64,000 nt of DNA from Desulfobacteraceae bacterium. GTDB lineage: Bacteria; Desulfobacterota; Desulfobacteria; Desulfobacterales; SURF-15. The DNA is taken from NCBI GenBank assembly GCA_003599475.1, contig QZKK01000085.1:12804-76803 (forward strand), given 5' to 3'. This document shows positions 17,375 through 26,117 of this stretch, in pieces (position 1 is the first letter of the stretch; each line of letters starts with the position of its first letter). Under the pieces are notes generated by a model, which saw only the letters and a program-made list of their open reading frames with translations, was not told the DNA's origin and did not search any database. Both the position numbers and the translations under genes were made by a program.

Positions 17375-17914
17375 ATGAAAGATATTGAAAGCACTTACGA
17401 GCTGTCGCGCGCATGGTATGCGCTGCATACCAAGAGCCGGTTTGAAAATGTGGTCAATGACGGGTTGAGCAAGAAATCGATGGAGGTCTTCCTCCCCAAG
17501 ATAAAGGTAAAGAGCAAGCGGCGCGACCGCAGATTGATGATCCATGTTCCCCTTTTTCCGGGCTACATCTTTGTAAAGACGGACCTCAACCCAACCGAGC
17601 ATATCGAGATCCTCAAAACGACGGGAGCGGTGCGGCTGGTCGGAAACAACAATGGCCCCCTGTCCATTACCGATCAGACAATCGATTCTCTGAAGATCAT
17701 GGTGTCCACCGATCAACTCATCGAGACCGGGAGCCGGTTTAAAAAGGGGGATCGCGTCATGGTCGTGGAAGGCCCCTTTTCGGGAGTCGTCGGAACTTTC
17801 GTCAGCTACAAGGGAAAGGGCCGCGTCCTGGTGAATATCGAAGCCCTCGGACAGTACGCCGCAGTGGATGTGAGCGAAGACGACGTCGAGAAAATTCCCG
17901 AGATCCTGAAGTAG
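17375..17914 (+). CDS. NusG-family transcription antitermination factor (RfaH/UpxY-like)
   Basis: A specialised NusG paralogue, 179 residues. The NGN domain starts at WYALHTKSRFENVV (~14) and contains PLFPGYIFVKTDL (~60) and the TTGAVRLVG element; the C-terminal KOW motif is FKKGDRVMVVEGPFSGVVGTF (~125). Such paralogues bind RNA polymerase to allow readthrough of long surface-polysaccharide operons, and its place beside heptose genes supports that. It begins 23 bp after gmhA, so it is probably cotranscribed. Which operon it acts on is unknown; the exopolysaccharide locus at 43-58 kb is one candidate. Confidence 0.87.
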   Translation: MKDIESTYELSRAWYALHTKSRFENVVNDGLSKKSMEVFLPKIKVKSKRRDRRLMIHVPLFPGYIFVKTDLNPTEHIEILKTTGAVRLVGNNNGPLSITDQTIDSLKIMVSTDQLIETGSRFKKGDRVMVVEGPFSGVVGTFVSYKGKGRVLVNIEALGQYAAVDVSEDDVEKIPEILK

Positions 17915-17919
17915 CCGTG

Positions 17920-18010
17920 CGGGTTACGGGTTACAGCTTGACTTCTTTCCAGGGTGTGCTAAGTAAATTCGAAATGCGAATATCGAATTTCGTGCTTCGA
18001 ATTTCCCCGC
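17920..18010 (+). repeat. Intergenic degenerate repeats
   Basis: GCGGGTTACGGGTTAC word followed by AAATTCGAAATGCGAATATCG and related TTCGAATTTC units. Confidence 0.65.
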
Positions 18011-18032
18011 CGGTTGGGGATCAGGAGGGCGT

Positions 18033-18308
18033 ATGAACAAGCTGGAGATTATCTCCGCCTTGAAAGACGAAGCAAACATCTCGAAGACGGAAGCGTCAAG
18101 GGTGGTTCAGTTGTTCTTCGACAACCTTGCCGAAGCGATGGCCAAAGGGAAGCGCATAGAGATTCGAGGTCTGTGCAGTTTTTTTGTCAAAGAGTATGGG
18201 AGCTATACCGGTAGAAACCCCAAGACCGGAGAAAAGGTAACCATTCGTCCCAAGAAACTCCCCTTTTTCAAATCGGGGAAAGAACTGAAGGAACGAGTCG
18301 ATTACTGA
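18033..18308 (+). CDS. IHF/HU-family DNA-binding protein
   Basis: A 91-residue histone-like protein that bends DNA. It shows the family pattern: helical N-terminus MNKLEIISALKDEANISK, the dimer core VVQLFFDNLAEAMAKGKRIEIRG, the beta-arm GRNPKTGEKVTIRPKKLPFF whose RNPxTG tip inserts in the minor groove, and a terminal GKELKERV helix. A small oddity is GLCSFFVKEY where most members have GFGSFxxRxx. It could be IHF alpha or beta type; neighbour genes do not decide. AGGAGG precedes the ATG; holB starts 4 bp downstream. Confidence 0.93.
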   Translation: MNKLEIISALKDEANISKTEASRVVQLFFDNLAEAMAKGKRIEIRGLCSFFVKEYGSYTGRNPKTGEKVTIRPKKLPFFKSGKELKERVDY

Positions 18309-18312
18309 ACCT

Positions 18313-19299
18313 GTGCAAAGATCTGCCGCCATCATCGATCAGGAACAACCGGTCCGAGTTCTTACGGCTTTTCTCAGAAGCGGAAACAGCCCGCACGCGC
18401 TGCTTTTTACGGGCATCCATGGGGTCGGAAAGACAGCGGCTGCTTTCCGGTTTGCCATGGCGTTAAACTGCCGGGAGCTTCCCGCATCCATGGACGGCCC
18501 CTGCGGACAGTGCCCGCACTGTCGGAAGATTGAATCCGGCAGCCATCCGGACATCATCTACATCCAGCCTGACGGGGCATTGATCCGCATCGCTCGAATC
18601 CGTGAGCTTCTCGCCATGCTGACGATGAGGCCGTATGAAGCGAAAAAAAGAGTCGTCATCATCTCGGATGCGCAGGCCATGAATACGGAGGCAGGAAACG
18701 CCCTCCTCAAAGTATTGGAAGAACCTCCCGACCGGACGATTCTGATCCTCACCACGGACCAGGCCGCGGATCTGCTTCCAACGATCGTTTCCCGATGTCA
18801 ACGGATCCGGTTCAGACCGCTTTCCCGATTTCGCATCGAGCAGCTTCTGATCGACCGGGAGCGGCTGAGTCGAAAAGATGCCGAGGTCATTTCCGCAATG
18901 GCGGGCGGAAGTTATCTGAACGCTGAAAAAATGAGCCGTACCGATTGGCTGGCCCGAAGAAACCGGCTGATTCGTGAGCTCGATTCATTGGCGGAGAAGC
19001 CGGTGGGGTTGCTTTTGGCCTTGGCCGAAAAGCTGGCATCCGAAAAGGAGGCCTTGGCGGATGCGCTGGCGGTGATGAGGGTCTGGTTTCGAGACCTGCT
19101 CGTCGCTCGATACGTCCCCGAGAGGATCGCCAATGAGGATTGGAAGGATCGAATTCAAAAATATGCTCAGGCATTTACAATAGATTCTCTGATGTCTAAG
19201 ATTAGGTTGATACAGGATACGCAAAAAAACATATCCGCCAATGCCAATACGCGGTTGGCGCTTGAAGCCATGATAGTGAAGCTTTCCCGAAATGAATAA
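18313..19299 (+). CDS. holB: DNA polymerase III delta' subunit
   Basis: A clamp-loader subunit of the replicative polymerase, 328 residues. The N-terminal AAA+ domain has the P-loop-like GIHGVGKTAAAF (~34), the zinc-binding CGQCPHC (~61) and the hallmark NALLKVLEEPPDRT (~118), followed by SRCQRIRFRPLS. The C-terminal collar region is helical. The start is a GTG at 18313 without a clear ribosome site, four bases after the IHF-like stop, so initiation probably depends on coupling. The end overlaps the next gene by 8 bp. The group holB-ricT-metG is a conserved neighbourhood in many bacteria. Confidence 0.92.
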   Translation: MQRSAAIIDQEQPVRVLTAFLRSGNSPHALLFTGIHGVGKTAAAFRFAMALNCRELPASMDGPCGQCPHCRKIESGSHPDIIYIQPDGALIRIARIRELLAMLTMRPYEAKKRVVIISDAQAMNTEAGNALLKVLEEPPDRTILILTTDQAADLLPTIVSRCQRIRFRPLSRFRIEQLLIDRERLSRKDAEVISAMAGGSYLNAEKMSRTDWLARRNRLIRELDSLAEKPVGLLLALAEKLASEKEALADALAVMRVWFRDLLVARYVPERIANEDWKDRIQKYAQAFTIDSLMSKIRLIQDTQKNISANANTRLALEAMIVKLSRNE

Positions 19300-20092
19300 A
19301 GTCGTCGGCATACGGTTTAAACAGGCTGGAAAAATCTATGATTTCGACAGCGGTGCATTTGTACTGAAACAGGGCGATCAAGTCGTTGTGGAAACCGAAG
19401 AGGGGCTGAGCATGGGGGTCGTTGCGGTCCCCCCCGCCCTGATGGAAAGGAGCCCCGAGGATCCGGCCTTGGCAAAGGTCTACCGGGTGGCCACCGAGAA
19501 GGATTTCAGCCAGCACCAGCAGAACCTCGAGATCGAAAAGAACGCTTACAGATACTGCCTGCAATCCATTCGAGAGCTCGGATTGGACATGAACCTCTTT
19601 GCCGTAGAGAGCAGTTTCGATGCCTCCAAGCTGACCTTTTTCTTCACCTCGGAAGGAAGGGTCGATTTTCGTCAACTGGTAAAGACGCTGGTAAAGCAGC
19701 TCAATATCCGGGTGGAGATGCGTCAGGTGGGAATCCGAAACCAGGCAAAAATCTGCGGCGGCCTGGGCAGGTGCGGGCGCAGGGTTTGCTGCTCGACCTG
19801 GCTCGAAAAATTCGAACCGGTCTCCATCCGGATGGCCAAAGATCAGAGCCTCAGCCTGAATCCCACCAAGATTTCGGGTTTATGCGGCAGGCTGATGTGC
19901 TGCCTTAAGTTTGAAAACGAGACTTACCAGATGCTTAAGGAAAAGTTTCCGAAATTCGGAAAAGCTGTGGTGACACGCAACGGAAAAGGGAAGATCGTCC
20001 GTCACAATATTCTCAAGGATCAGGTGGTCGTCCGACTGGAGGACGGCTCGGAGGTCGAGGTGCCGCTGGGTGAGGTTACGATGGAGGAATAG
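19292..20092 (+). CDS. PSP1-domain protein, RicT/YaaT-like
   Basis: A 266-residue PSP1 C-terminal-domain protein homologous to YaaT/RicT of Bacillus, part of an Fe-S-containing complex that steers RNase-mediated mRNA maturation and developmental regulation. The cysteine-rich centre is intact: ICGGLGRCGRRVCCSTWL (~152) and KISGLCGRLMCCLKFE (~190). N-terminal KVVGIRFKQAGKIYDF and C-terminal GKGKIVRHNILKDQVVV also match. It overlaps holB by 8 bp and ends 5 bp before metG, the common holB-ricT-metG order. Its role in deltaproteobacteria is not established as far as I know. Confidence 0.92.
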   Translation: MNKVVGIRFKQAGKIYDFDSGAFVLKQGDQVVVETEEGLSMGVVAVPPALMERSPEDPALAKVYRVATEKDFSQHQQNLEIEKNAYRYCLQSIRELGLDMNLFAVESSFDASKLTFFFTSEGRVDFRQLVKTLVKQLNIRVEMRQVGIRNQAKICGGLGRCGRRVCCSTWLEKFEPVSIRMAKDQSLSLNPTKISGLCGRLMCCLKFENETYQMLKEKFPKFGKAVVTRNGKGKIVRHNILKDQVVVRLEDGSEVEVPLGEVTMEE

Positions 20093-20097
20093 GTGCA

Positions 20098-22029
20098 ATG
20101 ACGTCGAAAGCTCTGTACATCACGACACCGATCTACTATGTCAATGCCAGGCCCCACCTGGGCCATGCGTATACTACCATTCTGGCCGATGTGGTATGCC
20201 GGTTCCATTCCATGCTTCCGGCTGAGACCTTTTTTTGCACCGGAACCGATGAACACGGTGACAAGATCGTTCGAGCGGCCAAAAAAGAAGGCGCATCCCC
20301 GCGGGTGTACGTGGACAGGATCAGCCAGCAGTTCAGGAATCTATGGCCTGAACTCAACATCCGCTACGATCATTTCATCCGCACAACCGAAAAGTATCAC
20401 ATTGCAGTCGTCGAGAAGGTGCTCCAGAAGATATACGATAGCGGGGATATCTATTTCAGCGAATACGAGGGGCGATACTGTTTCGGCTGCGAGCGGTTTT
20501 ACACGGACCGGGAACTCGTCAATGGAAAATGTCCGGACCACGATACGGAGCCGGAACTCATCCGGGAGTCGAATTATTTCTTCAAGATGAGCCGCTATCA
20601 GAGCTGGTTGATCCAACACCTTCAGGATCATCCCGATTTCATCCGCCCCGAGCACTTCAGGAATGAAGTACTCGCCTTTCTGCGCGAGCCGTTGGAGGAC
20701 CTGTGCATTTCCCGTCCGAAATCCCGGCTGGAATGGGGGATCACGCTCCCCTTCGACCATGATTACGTCACCTACGTCTGGTTCGACGCGCTTCTGAACT
20801 ACATTTCCGCACTGGGTTATCCGGACGACGAACGGTTCCGAAAATTCTGGCCGCACGCACAGCATATCGTCGCAAAAGACATCTTGAAACCGCACGGCAT
20901 TTACTGGCCGATCATTCTCAAGGCTGCCGGCATTCCCCTTTACCGGCACCTCAACGTTCACGGCTACTGGAACGTCGATCAGAGCAAGATGTCCAAAAGC
21001 CTGGGAAATGTCGTCGAGCCGCTGGAGCTCAAAAACATCTATGGACTCGATGCATTCCGGTTTTTTCTCATGCGGGATATGGCCTTCGGGCACGATTCCA
21101 ACTTCAACGAGTCGGCCTTGATTCAGCGGATCAATGCGGAGCTGGCGAACGACCTGGGCAACCTGTTCAGCCGGGTGCTGGCAATGGTGCACAAATATTT
21201 CAACGGTTCCGTTCCCGAGATCGACCCGGATGCGGAATCGGAGTTGAACCTGGACATCGAAGCGCGCGCATCGGCCTGTATCGCCGAATACGAATCCGAA
21301 ATGGGTTCTTTCTCCTTTCACAAGGCGTTGATGACCGTCTGGGAATTCATCAATCACCTCAACAAGACCATCGATATGACCGCCCCCTGGGAGCTTGCCA
21401 AGAAAAAGACCACGCGAAAGCAGCTCCAGGTGGTCATCGGGCATCTTCTTGAAGGTCTTCGGATCATCTCCGGCCTCATCTATCCGGTCATGCCGGATAC
21501 GGCGGCATCCATGCAGCGTCATTTAGGGCTCGATTCGAATCAGCCGTTTTATCTCTTGAATCGGTTGAGGGAGTTCAAGACGATTCCACCGGAAACACGA
21601 GTCCCCAAATCGGTCACACTGTTCCCGCGGATCGACCTCGACGCAAAGGAAGGGCCCGCAAGCGATCTCTCCACCCCTGCCGGGGAGGGCGCTCCGTTGA
21701 AAATCAAACCCACCATCACCATCGAAGAGTTTGGAAAAATCGATCTGAGGGTCGCGACGGTCACCGGAGCCGAAAATGTTCCCCGCGCCAAGAAGCTTCT
21801 CAAACTGGAAATCGATATCGGTGAAAAGCGGACCATCGTAGCCGGAATCGCGGAGCACTATTCACCGCAGGATCTCATCGGCAAACAGATCATCGTTGTT
21901 GCCAATCTGAAACCGGCAAAGATTATGGGGATCTTATCAAATGGCATGATGCTTGCGGCAGCGGAGAAGGATCGGCTGACGGTAATCACTCCGGACAGAG
22001 TGGCAACGCCCGGAACGCCGCTGACCTGA
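20098..22029 (+). CDS. metG: Methionyl-tRNA synthetase with C-terminal tRNA-binding domain
   Basis: Charges tRNA-Met. The 643-residue protein has the class I HIGH box as HLGH in the first 25 residues (ARPHLGHAYTT), a zinc knuckle CFGCERF...CPDH near 127-143, the KMSKS loop at ~299 (MSKSLGN) and an anticodon-binding helical domain. After a linker (~510-545) comes an EMAP-II/Arc1p-like tRNA-binding domain (IDLRVATV, VANLKPAKIMGILSNGM), which dimerises the enzyme and increases tRNA affinity. The ATG at 20098 is preceded by GGAGG and TAGGTG. Confidence 0.97.
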   Translation: MTSKALYITTPIYYVNARPHLGHAYTTILADVVCRFHSMLPAETFFCTGTDEHGDKIVRAAKKEGASPRVYVDRISQQFRNLWPELNIRYDHFIRTTEKYHIAVVEKVLQKIYDSGDIYFSEYEGRYCFGCERFYTDRELVNGKCPDHDTEPELIRESNYFFKMSRYQSWLIQHLQDHPDFIRPEHFRNEVLAFLREPLEDLCISRPKSRLEWGITLPFDHDYVTYVWFDALLNYISALGYPDDERFRKFWPHAQHIVAKDILKPHGIYWPIILKAAGIPLYRHLNVHGYWNVDQSKMSKSLGNVVEPLELKNIYGLDAFRFFLMRDMAFGHDSNFNESALIQRINAELANDLGNLFSRVLAMVHKYFNGSVPEIDPDAESELNLDIEARASACIAEYESEMGSFSFHKALMTVWEFINHLNKTIDMTAPWELAKKKTTRKQLQVVIGHLLEGLRIISGLIYPVMPDTAASMQRHLGLDSNQPFYLLNRLREFKTIPPETRVPKSVTLFPRIDLDAKEGPASDLSTPAGEGAPLKIKPTITIEEFGKIDLRVATVTGAENVPRAKKLLKLEIDIGEKRTIVAGIAEHYSPQDLIGKQIIVVANLKPAKIMGILSNGMMLAAAEKDRLTVITPDRVATPGTPLT

Positions 22030-22093
22030 CGCAAAACAACTTCAACAAAAAAACCCGCATACGAGCAAGGGATGCAAGAGGGTTAACTTCGGG

Positions 22094-23470
22094 ATGATCG
22101 GAAGCAACAGGGATAAAAGCATACTGCAAGGGCCCTTCGGATGGCGTGGCATCCAACCGGGAGCCAAGCGCAGGAGGTCGAAGCGGTCCTTTCTCGGGAC
22201 GATTTTCCTACTTACGGTGCTGCCGATGATTTGGATTCTGATCGGCCATCGGATCACCGGCGGGGACTCCAACTCGCCGGCCGGAGGCTCTCTCTCCAAG
22301 ATCGACACCCCTGCATCGACCTTGCAGCCGATCGCCAAATCCGATGTGCAGAAGATGCTAAACGGGGTCCGATTTGCCGATCTTGATCGAAAGTACATCG
22401 ATGTCGAATACCTCGGTCAGCCGTATCGTGTGGAGACCAGCCTCGACCTTTCGCTTCAGCAGTATTTAGAGAAAAAACTGGATACGTTGAATTCGCGCTA
22501 CATCGGAATCGTAGCCCTGGATCCGGATACCGGCCGCGTTCTGTCCATGATCGGCTACAATAAAAAAGACTCCTCGAACAATCCGTGTCTGGATAACCGA
22601 TACCCTGCAGCCAGTATCTTCAAGATCATTACCGCCGCAGCGGCAATCGAGACTCTCGGATTGGGGGCCGATTCGGAGCTGACCTACAGCGGCAATAAAC
22701 ATACCCTGTATAAATCCCAGCTCAAGGATCGAAAAGGCCGTGGGACACGAAAAATCACCCTGAAAGACTCTTTCGCGCAATCGGTCAATCCTGTCTTCGG
22801 GAAAATCGGAGCCCGGCAGTTGGGCAAACCGCTCCTCGAAAAATATGCGGATGCCTTCGGCTTCAACCGAAGCATCGATTTCGAGCTTCCTTTGACTCCG
22901 AGCCAGGTGTCGGTTTCCGACGAGCCGTTCCAATGTGCGGAGATCGCCAGCGGATTCAATCGAGGGACGACCTTGTCTCCCGTCCATGGAGCCCTGATTG
23001 CAGGTATCGTTTTGAACCAGGGACGGCTGATCGAACCGACCATCGTCGAAAAGGTCACCGACCGGAACGGCGGCACGATCTACCGGGGGCATTCCGAAGC
23101 GCTGAATCAAGCCGTCACCCCCGCAGCATCCGATGTGATCTATGAGATCATGCGTGCAACGATTCGGAGCGGTACTTCCCGGAAGGCATTCCGGGGATAT
23201 CAGAAAGACCGCATCCTTTCGAAGCTGATCATGGGGGGGAAAACCGGTTCGATCAACAACGATGCGCAGGATGCACGTTTCGATTGGTTTGTCGGTTTCG
23301 CGGAGGAGAGGGAAGGCTCGAAAAGACTTGCCATTTCCGTTGTCGTTGCTCACGAGAAGTATATTGGAATTCGAGCGAGCCAATATGCGCGAATGGCGTT
23401 CCGTCATTATTTTGGCAACTATTTCGAGGAGCAGGCTACCGCTTCCGGGAAAACTCGCCGATCTTCCTGA
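22094..23470 (+). CDS. Penicillin-binding transpeptidase-domain protein
   Basis: A single-pass inner-membrane protein of 458 residues with one transpeptidase domain in the periplasm. A basic patch (KRRRSKRS) precedes a membrane anchor at residues ~33-51. Catalytic motifs are complete: SxxK at S174-K177 (AASIFKI), SxN at S230-N232 (QSVNPVF) and KTG at 383-385 (GGKTGSIN). It lacks a glycosyltransferase domain and the long dimerisation module of FtsI/MrdA, so it is a small, PbpA-like transpeptidase of uncertain role in peptidoglycan cross-linking. It starts 64 bp after metG without a strong ribosome site. Confidence 0.87.
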   Translation: MIGSNRDKSILQGPFGWRGIQPGAKRRRSKRSFLGTIFLLTVLPMIWILIGHRITGGDSNSPAGGSLSKIDTPASTLQPIAKSDVQKMLNGVRFADLDRKYIDVEYLGQPYRVETSLDLSLQQYLEKKLDTLNSRYIGIVALDPDTGRVLSMIGYNKKDSSNNPCLDNRYPAASIFKIITAAAAIETLGLGADSELTYSGNKHTLYKSQLKDRKGRGTRKITLKDSFAQSVNPVFGKIGARQLGKPLLEKYADAFGFNRSIDFELPLTPSQVSVSDEPFQCAEIASGFNRGTTLSPVHGALIAGIVLNQGRLIEPTIVEKVTDRNGGTIYRGHSEALNQAVTPAASDVIYEIMRATIRSGTSRKAFRGYQKDRILSKLIMGGKTGSINNDAQDARFDWFVGFAEEREGSKRLAISVVVAHEKYIGIRASQYARMAFRHYFGNYFEEQATASGKTRRSS

Positions 23471-23491
23471 TTTTGAACTTCAATCATCTGC

Positions 23492-23570
23492 AACCACGAA
23501 AACACGAAAGACAGGAAAGCGATCGGGTTTTTCAAACGTTCTTTCGTGCAGCCCGTGTGTTTCGTGGTTT
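23492..23570 (+). repeat. Inverted repeat CCACGAAAACACGAAAG / CTTTCGTG...GTGTTTCGTGG
   Basis: Left arm AACCACGAAAACACGAAAG (23492-23510) and right arm 23541-23570 (CTTTCGTG, then GTGTTTCGTGGTT) are inverted copies of one intergenic word. They can fold in the leader of the aminotransferase transcript. Confidence 0.7.
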
Positions 23571-23603
23571 AACTTCGGGGATCACGTTACAAAGGAGATG
23601 AAG

Positions 23604-24797
23604 ATGCCGGGATTTGAAGTATTCGGAGATGAAGAAAGAAAAGAAGTACAGGACGTCCTGGAAACGGGGGTTTTGTTTCGCTACGGTTTCGATCAGGCCA
23701 GGAAAGGACACTGGAAGGCCAGGACTTTCGAAGTGGAATTTTCGAAACGACTCGGTGTTTCCCATTGCCTGCTGGTTTCAAGCGGGACTGCCGCCGTTTC
23801 CACCGCACTGGCGGCAACGGGAGTGGGCGCAGGTGATGAAGTGATTATCCCCCCCTTTACCTTTGTGGCTTCTTTCGAATCGGTCCTTGCGGCCGGAGCG
23901 GTACCCGTTTTTGCAGACATCGACGAGACGCTGTGCCTCGCCCCGAATGCGATCGAGGACAAAATCACCTCCAGGACCAAGGCGGTCATGCCGGTGCATA
24001 TGTGCGGTTCGATGGCCTGGATCGATGAAATCAAGGCGCTTTGCGATCGGAAGGGGCTTGTCCTGATCGAAGATGCCTGCCAGTCTGCGGGGGCGACCTA
24101 TCACGGGAAGTCCGTCGGAACTTTCGGCCGCATGGGATGCTTTTCATTCGATCCGGTCAAAACCATCACCTGCGGAGAGGGGGGGGCTGTGGTCACCGAT
24201 GACAGCTCCTTATACGCGACGGCCTCTGCTTTTTCCGATCACGGTCACGACCATATCGGCACCGACAGAGGGCTCGAGAAACATCCCATCATGGGGACCA
24301 ACTTCCGAATCAGCGAGCTGAACGCCGCCGTGGGAGTGGCTCAACTCCGGAAGCTTGACACCCTCCTGGAGAAACAAAGACGCCACAAGGAGGCGATCCG
24401 GGAAGCATTGGAGGCGTTTCCGAAGCTCTCTTTTGCGGAAATTCCGGACCCGGCCGGCGATTCGGCGACCTTTCTCAGCTTTTTTGCCCCGGAGGCCTCT
24501 GCGGCCAAGGCGCTCGCGAAAAAACTCAGCGGAGCCGGTATCGACGGATGCTTCTACTGGTATGAAAACAACTGGCACTACATCAACCAGTGGGATCATT
24601 TCAAAGAACTGAGATCGGCAGCCAGGCTCCCCATCCAGGGCTACGACAATGTTCCGGATTATCGGAACCTGAATCTCGAGAAATCGGATCGGATTCTCAG
24701 CCGTACGATCTGCCTTTCGATAAGAGTCTCCTGGACGCCCGAAGCGCTGAAACAGCGGATCGATAAAATGGTTGAGGTGGTGCGGAATACGTTATGA
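23604..24797 (+). CDS. kdnA: 8-amino-3,8-dideoxy-octulosonate (Kdo8N) transaminase, KdnA-like
   Basis: A PLP-dependent DegT/DnrJ/EryC1 sugar aminotransferase of 397 residues. K186 (FDPVKTITCGEGG) is the PLP lysine, with D157 in EDACQSAGA. The N-terminus MPGFEVFGDEERK and VLFRYGFD segment are, to my recollection, characteristic of KdnA, which aminates 8-oxo-Kdo to Kdo8N. The neighbouring iron alcohol dehydrogenase matches KdnB, the oxidase of the same two-step route first described in Shewanella; together they make the call strong. I use the ATG at 23604 because AAAGGAG sits 6 bases upstream; the open frame runs on to 23262 but overlaps the preceding gene and repeat DNA. Confidence 0.87.
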   Translation: MPGFEVFGDEERKEVQDVLETGVLFRYGFDQARKGHWKARTFEVEFSKRLGVSHCLLVSSGTAAVSTALAATGVGAGDEVIIPPFTFVASFESVLAAGAVPVFADIDETLCLAPNAIEDKITSRTKAVMPVHMCGSMAWIDEIKALCDRKGLVLIEDACQSAGATYHGKSVGTFGRMGCFSFDPVKTITCGEGGAVVTDDSSLYATASAFSDHGHDHIGTDRGLEKHPIMGTNFRISELNAAVGVAQLRKLDTLLEKQRRHKEAIREALEAFPKLSFAEIPDPAGDSATFLSFFAPEASAAKALAKKLSGAGIDGCFYWYENNWHYINQWDHFKELRSAARLPIQGYDNVPDYRNLNLEKSDRILSRTICLSIRVSWTPEALKQRIDKMVEVVRNTL

Positions 24798-24804
24798 AAA
24801 CTCA

Positions 24805-25012
24805 AGTGTTCAGCGTTCAGTGTTCAGCGTTCAGGAATTCCGGATTAAGCTTGTTAGAAACTACATGAACGTCGAACATCGAACATCGAACGTCCAACAT
24901 CGAATCAAGGAATAAAGTCAATTGTAACCAATAGCGAATGGTTTATTCTCCGATCAAACCGGTTGCTTCGACAGCCAGCGGCCCGGCTGAACACTGAACA
25001 CTGAAACATGAG
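24805..25012 (+). repeat. Intergenic degenerate tandem repeats
   Basis: GTGTTCAGCGTTCAGTGTTC units (24808-24836), GAACATCGAACATCGAACGTCC units (24871-24905) and GAACACTGAACACTGAAAC (24990-25010) fill the kdnA-kdnB gap. No gene seen. Confidence 0.8.
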
Positions 25013-25016
25013 GTGA

Positions 25017-26093
<1,077 letters not shown>

Positions 26094-26117
26094 GTTTTTT
26101 AAGGAGGATCCAATTTC

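Noticed and set aside
20341..21522. 393-residue minus-strand frame inside metG
   Set aside because: Shadow of metG; the metG motifs are intact over the same bases.
23262..23603. Upstream extension of the kdnA frame (511 residues in total)
   Set aside because: It overlaps the penicillin-binding protein gene and repeat DNA; a strong ribosome site stands before the ATG at 23604 where family similarity begins.
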